Below are positions 1-12,296 of a stretch of DNA of 64,000 nt, one piece after another. Numbering within the stretch: the first letter of the stretch is position 1; every line of letters starts with the position of its first letter. The notes beneath the pieces were generated by a model. That model made no database searches. It saw nothing but the letters and a program-made list of their open reading frames with translations, and was not told the DNA's origin. The translations under genes and the position numbers were made by a program. The stretch comes from an uncultured Lachnospiraceae bacterium (GTDB lineage Bacteria > Bacillota > Clostridia > Lachnospirales > Lachnospiraceae): assembly GCA_944383265.1 (NCBI GenBank), contig CALWOX010000001.1, positions 1-64,000 of the forward strand, read 5' to 3'.

Positions 1-38
1 TCCCCTTCGGCGGTTTCCCCCGCCTCGGCAGCTCGTTT

Positions 39-67
39 ATATTAGCACCCGACCGACTTTATGTCAA
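39..67 (-). promoter_or_regulatory. Sigma-A promoter reading off the left edge
   Basis: On the minus strand a perfect TTGACA (62-67) is followed after 17 bases by TAATAT (39-44). Transcription would start near 32 and run out of the window. The visible first bases form a GC-rich stem (GGCGG/CCGCC, 9-24) followed by CCGCCGAAGGGGA. This is more like a structured RNA or leader than a coding start. What it drives is outside the window. Confidence 0.6.
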
Positions 68-106
68 GTACTTTTTTCCTCTTTTTTTTCATCCTCTCGG
101 ATGAAA

Positions 107-194
107 CGCAGAAGGAGGGATTTGAACCCTCGCGCCGGTTGCCCAGCCTACACCCTTAGCAGGGGCGCCTCTTCAGCCTCTTGAGTACTTCTGC
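107..194 (-). tRNA. tRNA-Ser (anticodon GCT)
   Basis: On the minus strand the acceptor arms GCAGAAG and CTTCTGC pair perfectly (188-194 with 108-114). The anticodon loop reads CTGCTAA, giving anticodon GCT, which decodes AGC/AGU. There is a long variable arm, as in class II tRNAs, and a GGTTCGAATCC T-arm. The discriminator base is G, as usual for serine, and CCA is not encoded. Confidence 0.93.
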
Positions 195-666
195 AAGTTA
201 CCCTCGCCAAATTGAGTGCAACATAGATTATAGTTAAATCACCTTTTATTGTCAACGTTTTTTTTATATTTTTTTGAAGTTTTTTTTATCTTATTTTAAC
301 ACTACAATATATGCTGTTTTCTTCTTAAAATATATACAAAATATATTTCCCTTGTTTTATTATTTTATCTTCATTTTCCTTATGTTTCCGGTGAGATTTT
401 TCTCAGATATACGGAATTTATTTCAAATAATATTCTTTTTTAAGATATTGGAAATACGGAATTAAAGTAAATTCGAAGATTTAATATTTTATTATTATTT
501 GAAATTACCCCCAAGAGGTCAATTATAAATTGACGATTGAGGGTAATAATTGAAAGATTAATTCTGATAAATTTTTCTTTTACTATTTATTTACTATATA
601 ATTTTTTACTATACAATTTATTTTCTATACAACATAAATTTTATTATAATTGCATTTTTAATTTTA
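195..666. other. AT-rich gene-free interval downstream of glmS
   Basis: No convincing gene is seen. The interval is very AT-rich. It holds one clear inverted repeat, with inner arms GTCAATT/AATTGAC (518-534) and outer arms TTACCC/GGGTAA (505-546). That repeat could serve as a weak glmS terminator, but neither strand shows a strong T tract after it. Confidence 0.5.
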
Positions 667-2496
667 TCATTCAACAGTTACAGACTTAGCCAAATTTCTG
701 GGCTTATCTACATTGAATCCTTTTCCGTCTGCTGTATAGTAGGCTATGAGTTGTAGTATTACGGCAACTGCAAATACGGCAAACCTGTCGTCCATGGATG
801 GAATTTTTATAAGTATATCGCAGGTTTCCTCGGCTATTTCTTCATCTCCTCTGCTTATCAAGATTACAAAGGCTCCTCTCGCCTTTACTTCCTTCACATT
901 TGAGAGAGTTTTTGCAAATATCTTTTTTTGTGTCGCTATTGCAACTACAGGTGTGTCTTTTTCAATAAGAGCAATCGTTCCATGCTTAAGCTCACCTGCA
1001 GCGCAGGCTTCAGCATGTATATAAGATATTTCTTTAAGCTTTAATGCCCCTTCCAGTGAAAAAGCGTAGTCGAGTCCTCTTCCTATATAGAAAGCATCCT
1101 TTGATTTTATCATGGTTTCGGATACATGCTTACACTGTGCGGGAACATATTCCAACACTTTTTTTACAGTATCACTTATATTTTCAATAGCTTTCGTAAA
1201 CTCTGATGCCTCATCATTTGTAAGACATCCCCTAAGCTCTCCCATTTTTGCAGCCAAAAGATACAGAGCAGCCAGCTGTACTGTATATGCCTTAGTTGAT
1301 GCGACCGATATTTCGGGACCTGCATGAGTATAAAGGACATAATCAGCCTCTCTTGCTATGGTCGATGCCTTTACATTTACTATTGCAAGTGTTTTTGCTC
1401 CTTTTTGTGAGGCAAGCTTCATCGCCTCAAGAGTATCCACTGTCTCTCCTGACTGGGATATTACTATACATAAAGTATTTTTATCAGTTATGACATCCTC
1501 ATATCTGTACTCTGAAGCTATATATACGTTGACGGGGATCTTTAACAAGGGCTCAAATATACTTTTTCCGACAGTTCCCGCATAATTTGCGGTACCGCAG
1601 GCTATAATTATTATTCTTGAGCAATCTGTAAACAGACTGTCGGGAATATTATCTCCTGAAAAATCTGTCATTCCTGATACTATTCTCGGCCTTACGGTCC
1701 TCTCAAGAGCATCAGGCTGCTCATTTATCTCTTTTATCATAAAATGGGGGTATCCTGCCTTTTGCGCAGCCTCAACATCCCAATCCACTGTAAGATAATC
1801 GGGTTCAACCTTTTTTCCGTCCGGTGATCTCAGCTCTATTCCTGTCTTTTTTATCTCAGCTATAACCTTTTCAGGAAGGACAAAGTATTTTTTTGAGTAT
1901 TGTATTAAAGCCGTAACGTCAGATGCTATAAAGGATCCCTTATCGCATGAGGCGGCAACAAGTGGACTTACATTCCTTATGCTGAATATAGTGTCCTTTA
2001 TGTCTGAAAACATTATACAAAAAGAATATGATCCTATTATCACACCTACGGTCCTTTTTATACTCTCAAAAGGATCCTTGGTTTTTTCGTAGTAATAATT
2101 CAAAATATGGCAGGCCACCTCAGAATCGGTCTCGGAGATAAGCTTGTCCTTGAGTTCATAGCTGTTTATAAGCTCCTGATAGTTTTCAATTATTCCGTTA
2201 TGTATAAGGACTACCTTTCCTATATGATGAGGATGAGCATTTACATCTGTAACTCCTCCGTGAGTAGCCCATCTTGTATGTCCTATACCGCAAAATGACT
2301 CTACTCTGTTTTCAAGTACAGCCTTTTCGAGTTCTTTTACAGGTCCTGTTTTCTTAACTATATAAGGAATATCACTGTCTTCTCTCTGAAGAGCTATACC
2401 CGCGCTGTCGTATCCTCTGTACTCCAGCTCCTTAAGTCCCTCAAGAACTACCTTTTCAGCATCAATGTAACCTGAAAATCCTATTATTCCACACAT
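667..2496 (-). CDS. glmS: Glutamine-fructose-6-phosphate aminotransferase (isomerizing)
   Basis: This cytoplasmic enzyme makes glucosamine-6-phosphate from fructose-6-phosphate and glutamine, the first step of UDP-GlcNAc synthesis for peptidoglycan. The protein is 609 residues, the normal family length. It starts MCGIIGF, where Cys2 becomes the N-terminal nucleophile of the glutaminase domain after Met removal. HTRWATHG lies in the glutaminase half. Two SIS sugar-isomerase domains follow (SQSGETVDT, then LKEISYIHAEACAAGELKHG), and the C-terminus DKPRNLAKSVTVE is the conserved family end. An in-frame upstream extension to 2631 exists, but ATG 2496 is chosen because the catalytic Cys must be near-terminal and AAAAGGAG lies just upstream. 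It is single-gene, with a glmS ribozyme in its 5' leader. Confidence 0.97.
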   Translation of the reverse strand: MCGIIGFSGYIDAEKVVLEGLKELEYRGYDSAGIALQREDSDIPYIVKKTGPVKELEKAVLENRVESFCGIGHTRWATHGGVTDVNAHPHHIGKVVLIHNGIIENYQELINSYELKDKLISETDSEVACHILNYYYEKTKDPFESIKRTVGVIIGSYSFCIMFSDIKDTIFSIRNVSPLVAASCDKGSFIASDVTALIQYSKKYFVLPEKVIAEIKKTGIELRSPDGKKVEPDYLTVDWDVEAAQKAGYPHFMIKEINEQPDALERTVRPRIVSGMTDFSGDNIPDSLFTDCSRIIIIACGTANYAGTVGKSIFEPLLKIPVNVYIASEYRYEDVITDKNTLCIVISQSGETVDTLEAMKLASQKGAKTLAIVNVKASTIAREADYVLYTHAGPEISVASTKAYTVQLAALYLLAAKMGELRGCLTNDEASEFTKAIENISDTVKKVLEYVPAQCKHVSETMIKSKDAFYIGRGLDYAFSLEGALKLKEISYIHAEACAAGELKHGTIALIEKDTPVVAIATQKKIFAKTLSNVKEVKARGAFVILISRGDEEIAEETCDILIKIPSMDDRFAVFAVAVILQLIAYYTADGKGFNVDKPRNLAKSVTVE

Positions 2497-2645
2497 TTTA
2501 CACTCCTTTTTGCAGCAAAATAAAATATGCTTTAATAATCTGCATACACATATAAAATCAGCCGCATATATTTTATTTGCACAGAATAATTTTAGGGAGA
2601 TTTTTCGGAGAGCTCCGAGAAAGACGATCACAGGATATTTGTTTT

Positions 2646-2760
2646 GCAGTCACCTGCATATTTGCTCCTGTGTAACGCAGTCGACACTGCGATGGGACAT
2701 CCGCCGAATTTTCGATAATTCCCATACCTCGTTACCCTTATTTAAGGTTCATGGCGCTAA
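2646..2760 (-). ncRNA. glmS ribozyme
   Basis: In the minus-strand leader of glmS the sequence carries the conserved ribozyme core: the cleavage site A|GCGCC (cut between 2758 and 2757), then AATTCGGCGGATG, the pairing strand TCCCATCGCAG, CTGCGTTACAC and GGAGCAAAT, in that order. A closing hairpin TGCAG/CTGCA follows (about 2645-2660). In this family glucosamine-6-phosphate is the cofactor for self-cleavage, which destabilises the glmS mRNA. About 150 bases separate it from the glmS start. The family assignment is firm; the outer ends are approximate. Confidence 0.95.
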
Positions 2761-2782
2761 CTCATATTTTATAATACGGTTT

Positions 2783-2836
2783 TAAAAAAATTATCCGTGT
2801 GCATTGTCTGTTAATAATAGCACAATACACACGGAT
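2783..2836 (-). terminator. Rho-independent terminator of the gyrA operon
   Basis: On the minus strand the arms ATCCGTGTG and CACACGGAT, extended by ATTGT/ACAAT, form a stem (2793-2836). A run of seven T follows. It lies just past the gyrA stop and immediately before the glmS leader, so it separates the two units. Confidence 0.85.
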
Positions 2837-2846
2837 ACGTCAAATT

Positions 2847-5402
2847 TTAAATATCCTCACCCTCAGAGTCATAATCACTATCATTTACAGTATCTTCGGA
2901 TTCTGAGTCTTCGTTTTCATTATCCTCGTCTTCAGATTCTGATGACTCCTGCCTTACCTTTGTAATTCCGGCTATCTTTTCATTCTTTTCGGAATCGATA
3001 TTCATGAGCTTTACTCCGGAGGTATTTCTTCCGATAACGCTTATGTCAGATACCTTGATCCTTATAATTATTCCCTCATTGGTTATAAGCATTATCTCAT
3101 TGTCCTCATCTGTAAGCTTTGCTCCTATGAGATTTCCGGTTTTTTCTGTTATCTTATAACAGAGTACACCCTTACCTCCTCTGTTTTGAGCCTTGAACTC
3201 GGAGAAAAGTGTCCTCTTTCCCATGCCGTTTTCAGAAACCAAGAGCAGATACTCCCCTTGATTTTCAACCTGCATTCCTATGACCTCATCGTCATCCTTT
3301 CCGAATTTCATGCCTATTACGCCCATAGACACTCTTCCGGTATTTCTGACATCTGTCTCATGGAATCTTATTGCCATTCCGAGCTTTGTTACAAGGACCA
3401 CATCCTGGGTATTGTCAGTGAATTTTACCTCTATAAGCTCATCATCCTCTTTGAGAACTATAGCCTGAAGACCATTTTTTCTGACATTTGCATACTCGTT
3501 AAGGGAAGTCTTTTTTACCATGCCCTTCTTTGTTGCCATAAGGAGATACTTGTCATCATCATATTCCTTTATAGGTATTATAGCTGTCACCTTCTCATCA
3601 GGCATGAGCTGAAGAAGATTAACTATTGCGGTACCTCTGGCTGTTCTTCCGGCCTCCGGTATCTCATAAGCTTTAAGCCTGTATACCTTTCCCATATTTG
3701 TAAAGAACATGAGGTAATGATGATTTGTGGTCATAAGCAGATCCTCGATATAGTCATCGTTTATGGTCTGCATACCCTTTATCCCTCTTCCGCCTCTGTT
3801 TTGAGCCTTAAAATTATCAGTCTCCATCCTCTTTATATATCCGAGGCCTGTCATTGCTATAACTGTATCATCATCAGGTATGAGGTCCTCCATATCTATT
3901 TCGCCCTCATAGTATCCTATCTTTGTCCTTCTGTCATCGCCGTATTTGTCGGCTATAGCCTTGATTTCTTCTTTTATGACTCCCAAAAGGATTTTTTTGT
4001 CGGAAAGTATACTCTTATAGTAAGCTATTTTTTCCTCCAGATCCTTATATTCCGATTCTATCTTGTGCCTTTCAAGACCTGTAAGAGCTCTAAGCCTCAT
4101 GTCAACTATAGCCTGAGCCTGAGCATCTGTGAATCCGAAGGCCTCTATTAGTCTGAGCTTTGCCTCATCTCCGTCATCGGAATTTCTTATTATTTTGATT
4201 ATCTCATCTATATGCTCGAGAGCCTTAAGAAGTCCTTCCAGTATATGTGCTCTCTCCTCGCATTTATTCAGATCATATTGTGTGCGTCTTGTGACTACCT
4301 CCACCTGATGCTTCAGGTATTCACAAAGGACCTCCTTTAAGTTCAGAACCTTTGGCTGTCCGTTTACAATGCACAGCATTATAACTCCGAAGGTATCCTG
4401 GAGCTGTGTATGCTTGTAAAGCTGATTTAACACTACCTGAGGATTTACATCTCTCCTCAGCTCTATCTTTATCTTTGAATCCGAATTCTTTCCTACTGTG
4501 TCATTGATAGCTGTGATTCCGTCTATTCTCTTATCCTTTACCAGATCGGCGATGTTTTCTATTACTCTTGATCTGAATACCTGATAAGGGAGCTCCCTTA
4601 CTACTATAACACTCTTACCGTTATGAAGAGTCTCTATATCGCATACGGCTCTCATCCTGATCTTTCCTCTTCCGGTCCTGTATGCCTCTTCTATTCCTTT
4701 TTTTCCGAGAATAGTTGCTCCTGTAGGAAAATCAGGGCCCTTCACTATAGGGAGAAGTTCCTCTATATCTGTATCTCTGTCCTCATTTATTCTGTTGTCT
4801 ATTATCTTTATGGCTGCGTTTATTACCTCGCGAAGATTATGAGGAGGTATATTTGTAGCCATTCCTACAGCAATTCCTGTAGTTCCGTTTACAAGAAGAT
4901 TAGGGAATTTGGCGGGAAGTATAACAGGCTCGTCATATCCCTTTTCGTTCGAGAAATTCGGAACTATGTCTACTGTATTTTTGTTGATACCGTCGAGCAT
5001 TTCCATGGCTATTTTGCTGAGCTTTGCCTCTGTATAACGCATGGCAGCAGGTGAATCACCGTCATCAGATCCGAAATTTCCCTGCTTTTCGATGAGAGGA
5101 TATCTCGTTGTCCAAGGCTGTCCGAGATTTACAAGGGCTCCGTATATAGATGAATCTCCGTGAGGATGATAATGTCCCATAGTCTCTCCGACAATAGTTG
5201 CACATTTCTTTGTCTTTTTGTCCGGAGTGGCACCCATGGTCTGAGCGGCATAGAGAATACGCCTTTGAACAGGCTTTAATCCGTCTCTGACATCAGGAAG
5301 AGCTCTGGATACTATTACAGACATAGCATAGTCTATGTATGAACTCTCCATAGTTCCCTTAAGGTCTACATCTTTAACTTTATCAAAAACATTAGGTTCC
5401 AT
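2847..5402 (-). CDS. gyrA: DNA gyrase subunit A
   Basis: This is the breakage-reunion subunit of gyrase, which introduces negative supercoils with GyrB. The protein is 851 residues. The N-terminus SYIDYAMSVIV is typical. The catalytic tyrosine is in AAMRYTEA. The resistance-determining region reads HPHGDSSIYG, with Ser at the E. coli 83 position and Gly where E. coli has Asp87. The GyrA box QNRGGRG, which marks true GyrA rather than ParC, is in the C-terminal beta-pinwheel. The last 35 residues are an extremely acidic Glu/Asp/Ser tail. ATG 5402 follows AGAAAGGA. It lies 28 bases after gyrB and is probably co-transcribed with recF and gyrB. Confidence 0.97.
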   Translation of the reverse strand: MEPNVFDKVKDVDLKGTMESSYIDYAMSVIVSRALPDVRDGLKPVQRRILYAAQTMGATPDKKTKKCATIVGETMGHYHPHGDSSIYGALVNLGQPWTTRYPLIEKQGNFGSDDGDSPAAMRYTEAKLSKIAMEMLDGINKNTVDIVPNFSNEKGYDEPVILPAKFPNLLVNGTTGIAVGMATNIPPHNLREVINAAIKIIDNRINEDRDTDIEELLPIVKGPDFPTGATILGKKGIEEAYRTGRGKIRMRAVCDIETLHNGKSVIVVRELPYQVFRSRVIENIADLVKDKRIDGITAINDTVGKNSDSKIKIELRRDVNPQVVLNQLYKHTQLQDTFGVIMLCIVNGQPKVLNLKEVLCEYLKHQVEVVTRRTQYDLNKCEERAHILEGLLKALEHIDEIIKIIRNSDDGDEAKLRLIEAFGFTDAQAQAIVDMRLRALTGLERHKIESEYKDLEEKIAYYKSILSDKKILLGVIKEEIKAIADKYGDDRRTKIGYYEGEIDMEDLIPDDDTVIAMTGLGYIKRMETDNFKAQNRGGRGIKGMQTINDDYIEDLLMTTNHHYLMFFTNMGKVYRLKAYEIPEAGRTARGTAIVNLLQLMPDEKVTAIIPIKEYDDDKYLLMATKKGMVKKTSLNEYANVRKNGLQAIVLKEDDELIEVKFTDNTQDVVLVTKLGMAIRFHETDVRNTGRVSMGVIGMKFGKDDDEVIGMQVENQGEYLLLVSENGMGKRTLFSEFKAQNRGGKGVLCYKITEKTGNLIGAKLTDEDNEIMLITNEGIIIRIKVSDISVIGRNTSGVKLMNIDSEKNEKIAGITKVRQESSESEDEDNENEDSESEDTVNDSDYDSEGEDI

Positions 5403-5430
5403 TTATCTTTTCCTTTCTGACGGAATAAGC

Positions 5431-8461
<3,031 letters not shown>

Positions 8462-8477
8462 AATTTTTGTATAAATA

Positions 8478-9602
8478 TTAATATCCTGAAGGATTAAAGT
8501 TTACAGGAAGTATCAAGTATATATATTTACCGTTGTCATCCTTTATAAAGCAGGGAGCCTTTGGATTAGTCATGTAAAGGCTTACCTCCTCATCATCTAT
8601 AACTCTCAGTGCATCCAAAAGAAATCTGGGGTTGAAGCCTATCATTATATCCTTGCCCTGCTTTCTTACAAGGAGCTCCGAGTCCATGCTTCCCAAAATA
8701 GAATTAAGCTTAAGGCTCATAGTTGAATCACTTATATTTATAATAAGGGGTTTCTTGTCATTTTCTCTCACAAGTATAGTAGATCTCTCTATACTGTCAA
8801 GAAAGTCCTTTTTATTTACTACTGTCTTTGTCTCATAATCTGATGAGAGCATCTGGTCTATTTTGAAATATTCTCCGTCTATAAGCCTTGATACCATAAG
8901 AGTATTGTCAAATTTAAAAAGTACATGATTTTTTGAGAAGTAAATTATTACTTCCTTGTCATTGTCTCCTGATATTATTTTGCTTATCTCATTTAAGGTC
9001 TTTCCCGGGATTATGACCTTCATATTTCCATAGTCTTCTTTTAGCTCTGTATTTTTTATTGATATTCTGTGTCCGTCAAGTGATACTACCTTAAGCTCTG
9101 ATCCCTTTACTTCAAAAAGCTCTCCTGTCATCATTTTATTAGAATCATTAGGAGATATGGAAAATATAGTCTGTCTTATGACTTCCTTTAAGGTGTACTG
9201 AGAAAGTGATATATAGTTTTCTTTATCAATAACAGGAAGTGAAGGGAATTGATCCGGGTCCTTATATTGTATCCTGAAGGTAGAGTTATCACTTACTATT
9301 GTTATTATGCTGCTTTCATCTCCTGTTACGGTTATTACGGAATCATCCTCAAGAGATATTTTTCTTATTATTTCAGAGAAAAGCTTTGCGTCTACAGCGG
9401 CTCTTCCTCCTTCAAGGACCTGGCAATTTTCTACACCTGTCTCTATTCCGAGCTCCATGTCATTTGCTGTCAGATAAACTCCTTTTTCAGAAGCATCAAT
9501 AAGTATACATTCAAGTATAGGCATTGTGGTTCTTGATGATACTGCCTTAAGTACTATATTTACTGAATTAAGAAGATCGCTTCTTTTAAAATTTAGTTTC
9601 AT
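8478..9602 (-). CDS. dnaN: DNA polymerase III sliding clamp (beta subunit)
   Basis: This ring-forming processivity clamp holds the replicative polymerase on DNA. The protein is 374 residues with the three-fold repeated clamp architecture. It starts MKLNFKRSDLLNSVNIVLKA, contains the MPILECILI segment near residue 28, and ends YLILPVNF, close to the usual LILPVRL clamp ending. ATG 9602 is preceded by AAAGGAG. It is downstream of dnaA across a 265-base gap that carries DnaA boxes. Confidence 0.96.
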   Translation of the reverse strand: MKLNFKRSDLLNSVNIVLKAVSSRTTMPILECILIDASEKGVYLTANDMELGIETGVENCQVLEGGRAAVDAKLFSEIIRKISLEDDSVITVTGDESSIITIVSDNSTFRIQYKDPDQFPSLPVIDKENYISLSQYTLKEVIRQTIFSISPNDSNKMMTGELFEVKGSELKVVSLDGHRISIKNTELKEDYGNMKVIIPGKTLNEISKIISGDNDKEVIIYFSKNHVLFKFDNTLMVSRLIDGEYFKIDQMLSSDYETKTVVNKKDFLDSIERSTILVRENDKKPLIINISDSTMSLKLNSILGSMDSELLVRKQGKDIMIGFNPRFLLDALRVIDDEEVSLYMTNPKAPCFIKDDNGKYIYLILPVNFNPSGY

Positions 9603-9867
9603 GTTGATAACTCCTTTTAAATTTCCGGGTTTGATTTGTTTAGTATATAGTTATTATTTAAGAAGTATAAGTAGTAGGGATTGTGAAAATGTGGAAATAT
9701 ACTTAAAAGCCTTTATACATGGGAATTTTACAGTGTTTAAAAGCATTTGAAATTATTCACAGCTTATGTTTTTAACCGGGGATTTATCTACATTTCGGTA
9801 TCCGTTAGTATTTCACCGTGCTTTAGACACAATTCATATATATGATTTTCCACATACATATCCACAG
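9603..9867. other. Origin half: DnaA boxes between dnaA and dnaN
   Basis: There is no gene here. DnaA-box-like 9-mers (consensus TTATCCACA) occur at 9753-9761 (TTATTCACA), 9783-9791 (TTATCTACA), 9845-9853 (TTTTCCACA) and 9858-9866 (ATATCCACA). Each is one or two bases off consensus. The dnaA-dnaN gap is the unwinding side of the origin in B. subtilis. Together with 11227-11639 it suggests a bipartite oriC. It also holds the dnaN leader. Confidence 0.7.
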
Positions 9868-11226
9868 CTAATTAGGAGATATTTTTTTCTTTATTATATC
9901 TATCTGGGCTCTCAGATGGTCATTTGACTTCAACTCATCCGTTATTTTGTTTATTCCGTTTATTATTGTGGCGTGATCTCTTCCGCCGAGACATTTTCCT
10001 ATCATTTGAAGAGGTGCGTTTGTCATCTCTCTGCAAAGATACATTGCTATCTGCCTCGGGTAAACTATTTCCTTATTTCTCTTAGGAGAAGCCATATCAA
10101 GAAGATTTATATTAAAATGCTCCGCAACCACTGAGATTATAAGCTCGGGAGTAACAGCCTTTTCGGCGTTGCTTCCTATATAGTCCTCAAGTATTTCCTC
10201 AGCCATCTTTGAATCTATGCTTATATGTTCAAGTCTGGATTTTGCAACTATCTTTGTGAGGGCTCCCTCAAGCTCCCTTATATTTGATTTGATATTGGTG
10301 GCTATGAACTTTATTACCTCGTTGTCAATATTATAGCCCTCCATATCCTCCTTTTTTCTTAAGATAGCCATTCTCGTCTCAAAGTTTGGAGGCTGTATGT
10401 CTACTGTAAGTCCCCATTCAAATCTTGAGCGAAGCCTCTCCTCAAGGTTGTCTATGGCCTTTGGAGGCTTATCTGATGAAAGGATTATCTGCTTTTTGTT
10501 TTCGTAGAGAGAGTTGAAGGTATGGAAAAATTCCTCCTGTGTGCTCTCCTTACCTACTATAAACTGTATGTCGTCTATCAAAAGTACATCTATGTTTCTG
10601 TATTTTGCTCTGAAATCAGCTGTGGTAAAATCACCGCTTCTGTTTCGAATGGATTCTATATAGTCATTTGTAAAGGTCTCTGATGTGACATAAAGTATCC
10701 TTGATGAAGGGTCGTTTTTAAGTATAAAATGGGCTATGGAATGCATAAGATGGGTCTTTCCCAATCCTACTCCTCCATGTATATAAAGAGGATTGTATAC
10801 CTCTCCCGGTGTCTCAGCCACAGCAAGAGCCGCTGCATGGGCAAGATTATTATTCGGACCTACAACAAAGGAATCAAAGGTGTATTTAGGGTTAAGGTTT
10901 GCCTTGCTTATGAGATGAGGATCAACCTTTTTTGAATTATCCTTTATAAGGCTTTCCTGCTTTTTTTCCTCATCCTCGACAATAAAATTCAAGGTAAAAT
11001 GAGTCCCTGTTATTTCCTCAACAGCGACTGTAAGTATTTTCTCATATTTCTTTATAAGATATTGAAGTGTTATTTCATCCGGAACCGACAATGTTACCGT
11101 ATCTCGGCTTGAGCTCAATATTTTAATAGGAACAAACCAGGTTTTGTAGGATACGTCAGACACATCGAATTCTTCTTTTACGTAATCAAGTATACTGTTC
11201 CACTTTTCTTTGACTATATTAGGCAT
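9868..11226 (-). CDS. dnaA: Chromosomal replication initiator DnaA
   Basis: This AAA+ initiator binds DnaA boxes and melts the origin. The protein is 452 residues. Domain I comes first (WNSILDYVKEEF, YKTWFVPI). The AAA+ domain has Walker A GGVGLGKTHL, Walker B LLIDDIQF and sensor I ILSSDKPP. The C-terminal domain IV has GGRDHATIINGI, the DnaA-box recognition helix signature. ATG 11226 opens MPNIVKEKW. It is flanked on both sides by DnaA boxes, so autoregulation is likely. It is transcribed away from rpmH. Confidence 0.97.
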   Translation of the reverse strand: MPNIVKEKWNSILDYVKEEFDVSDVSYKTWFVPIKILSSSRDTVTLSVPDEITLQYLIKKYEKILTVAVEEITGTHFTLNFIVEDEEKKQESLIKDNSKKVDPHLISKANLNPKYTFDSFVVGPNNNLAHAAALAVAETPGEVYNPLYIHGGVGLGKTHLMHSIAHFILKNDPSSRILYVTSETFTNDYIESIRNRSGDFTTADFRAKYRNIDVLLIDDIQFIVGKESTQEEFFHTFNSLYENKKQIILSSDKPPKAIDNLEERLRSRFEWGLTVDIQPPNFETRMAILRKKEDMEGYNIDNEVIKFIATNIKSNIRELEGALTKIVAKSRLEHISIDSKMAEEILEDYIGSNAEKAVTPELIISVVAEHFNINLLDMASPKRNKEIVYPRQIAMYLCREMTNAPLQMIGKCLGGRDHATIINGINKITDELKSNDHLRAQIDIIKKKISPN

Positions 11227-11639
11227 ATACGAGTTTCTTCCTTAATTATTATATATGTAGACTATCTCTATTATTTTATACTAATTCATCCTCGGTTACA
11301 AGAGAAAAGGGAAAAATGAGTGTCAAATAAGGTTGATTACCTGCTTGTTTATACACAAAAATACAGTAAAATCAGGTGGAAAATATAAGGATAAGTAAAT
11401 AGTTTTCCACAAGTTTTAAACAATTTGTGGATTATTCTGAGGAAAAAGATAAAGAATAATTTTGAAAAAAATTTTATGTGGGTAAAATAAATGTTAAAAT
11501 ATAAGGGTTTTGACAGGTTTTCCACATTTGAATGTTGATAAAATCAGATTGTGTGAATTAGTGTTGATTCCGTGGAAAACTCGGAAGAGGATTATCCACA
11601 ATGATGAATTATTTAATTTCAAATTATTGATTTATTATG
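11227..11639. other. Origin half: DnaA-box cluster upstream of dnaA
   Basis: This is a gene-free, AT-rich interval between the divergent dnaA and rpmH. A perfect DnaA box TTATCCACA lies at 11592-11600. Near matches are at 11403-11411 (TTTTCCACA), 11426-11434 (TGTGGATTA, reverse), 11518-11526 (TTTTCCACA) and 11571-11579 (CGTGGAAAA, reverse). The spacing and mixed orientation match a Firmicutes origin. The dnaA promoter (minus) must also lie here, possibly with TATAAA near 11265. Confidence 0.82.
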
Positions 11640-11669
11640 TTGACAGAACAAGGCTTTTATCTATATAAT
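11640..11669 (+). promoter_or_regulatory. Promoter of the rpmH-rnpA operon
   Basis: TTGACA (11640-11645) and TATAAT (11664-11669) are separated by 18 bases, both perfect sigma-A hexamers. Transcription would start near 11676, about 45 bases before the rpmH start codon. Confidence 0.85.
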
Positions 11670-11722
11670 ATATCAGATGTTTCAGACTGTCTATTTTTGA
11701 TTATGATAGGAGGTGGTAAGTC

Positions 11723-11857
11723 ATGAAAATGACCTTTCAGCCTAAGAAGAGACAAAGAGCTAAGGTTCATGGTTTCAGAGCGAGAATGAGCAGCGCAGGC
11801 GGAAGAAAAGTGCTTGCTGCAAGAAGAGCTAAGGGTAGAGCAAAATTATCAGCTTAA
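11723..11857 (+). CDS. rpmH: 50S ribosomal protein L34
   Basis: This 44-residue, highly basic large-subunit ribosomal protein was found by reading the sequence directly. It starts [19 protein letters not shown] and ends AKGRAKLSA, with the conserved GFRARM and GRKVLAARR blocks of L34. The start is preceded by a strong AGGAGGTGG. As in nearly all bacteria it precedes rnpA. A hairpin follows it, so L34 is probably made in excess over RNase P protein. Confidence 0.97.
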   Translation: MKMTFQPKKRQRAKVHGFRARMSSAGGRKVLAARRAKGRAKLSA

Positions 11858-11867
11858 TTCAGCATAA

Positions 11868-11901
11868 AAGAACCGTATGAAAATGCGGTTCTTCTTTTCT
11901 T
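11868..11901 (+). terminator. Terminator or attenuator between rpmH and rnpA
   Basis: The arms AAGAACCG (11868-11875) and CGGTTCTT (11886-11893) form a perfect 8-bp stem. A pyrimidine-rich T tract CTTTTCTTT follows. It sits between two genes that are normally co-transcribed, so partial termination is likely. Confidence 0.7.
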
Positions 11902-11926
11902 TGTAAGAAAAAGGAATTAACGCTTT

Positions 11927-12292
11927 ATGAAGAGATTTCCTTCAATTAAGAAAAATACTGATTTTGTCACTGTTTACAGAAAAGGAAGATCTTTTTCCGA
12001 AGGTCTTTTTGTCATGTATGCTATGAAAAACGGACTTTCATATAACCGAATAGGGATTTCTGTGAGCAAAAAGGTCGGAAACAGTGTTGTAAGGCACGGA
12101 ATTGCCAGAAAGATAAGAGAAATATTCCGTTTGAACGATATTAATATGAAGACAGGCTACGACATCATAACTGTTATCAGGCCCGCCGCAAGGGAGGCGG
12201 ACTACAAAAATCTTAACGACACATATTGTCGTCTTGCAGGACGTCATAACATTATCATTAAAGCTGATGATAATATTGAGGAATCGAAGTGA
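11927..12292 (+). CDS. rnpA: Ribonuclease P protein component
   Basis: This small basic protein assists the RNase P RNA in cutting 5' leaders from pre-tRNAs. The protein is 121 residues, the normal size. It starts [45 protein letters not shown] corresponds to the RNR motif region, with His-Gly where RNRIKR-type sequences are more usual. The stop at 12292 is 4 bases before the yidD start. Confidence 0.95.
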   Translation: MKRFPSIKKNTDFVTVYRKGRSFSEGLFVMYAMKNGLSYNRIGISVSKKVGNSVVRHGIARKIREIFRLNDINMKTGYDIITVIRPAAREADYKNLNDTYCRLAGRHNIIIKADDNIEESK

Positions 12293-12296
12293 TCTT

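Noticed and set aside
1-60. SRP RNA or glycine riboswitch at the left edge
   Set aside because: The region downstream of tRNA-Ser could hold such an RNA, but the visible bases lack the GGTCAGG/GGAAGCAGC signature of SRP RNA and the GGAGAG element of glycine riboswitches.
274-465. 63-residue open frame on the plus strand
   Set aside because: It is made of Phe, Ile and Tyr codons expected from AT-rich DNA, has no ribosome site, and shows no recognisable motif.
3186-4151. 321-residue open frame opposite gyrA
   Set aside because: It is the antisense shadow of gyrA, with no domain and no ribosome site.
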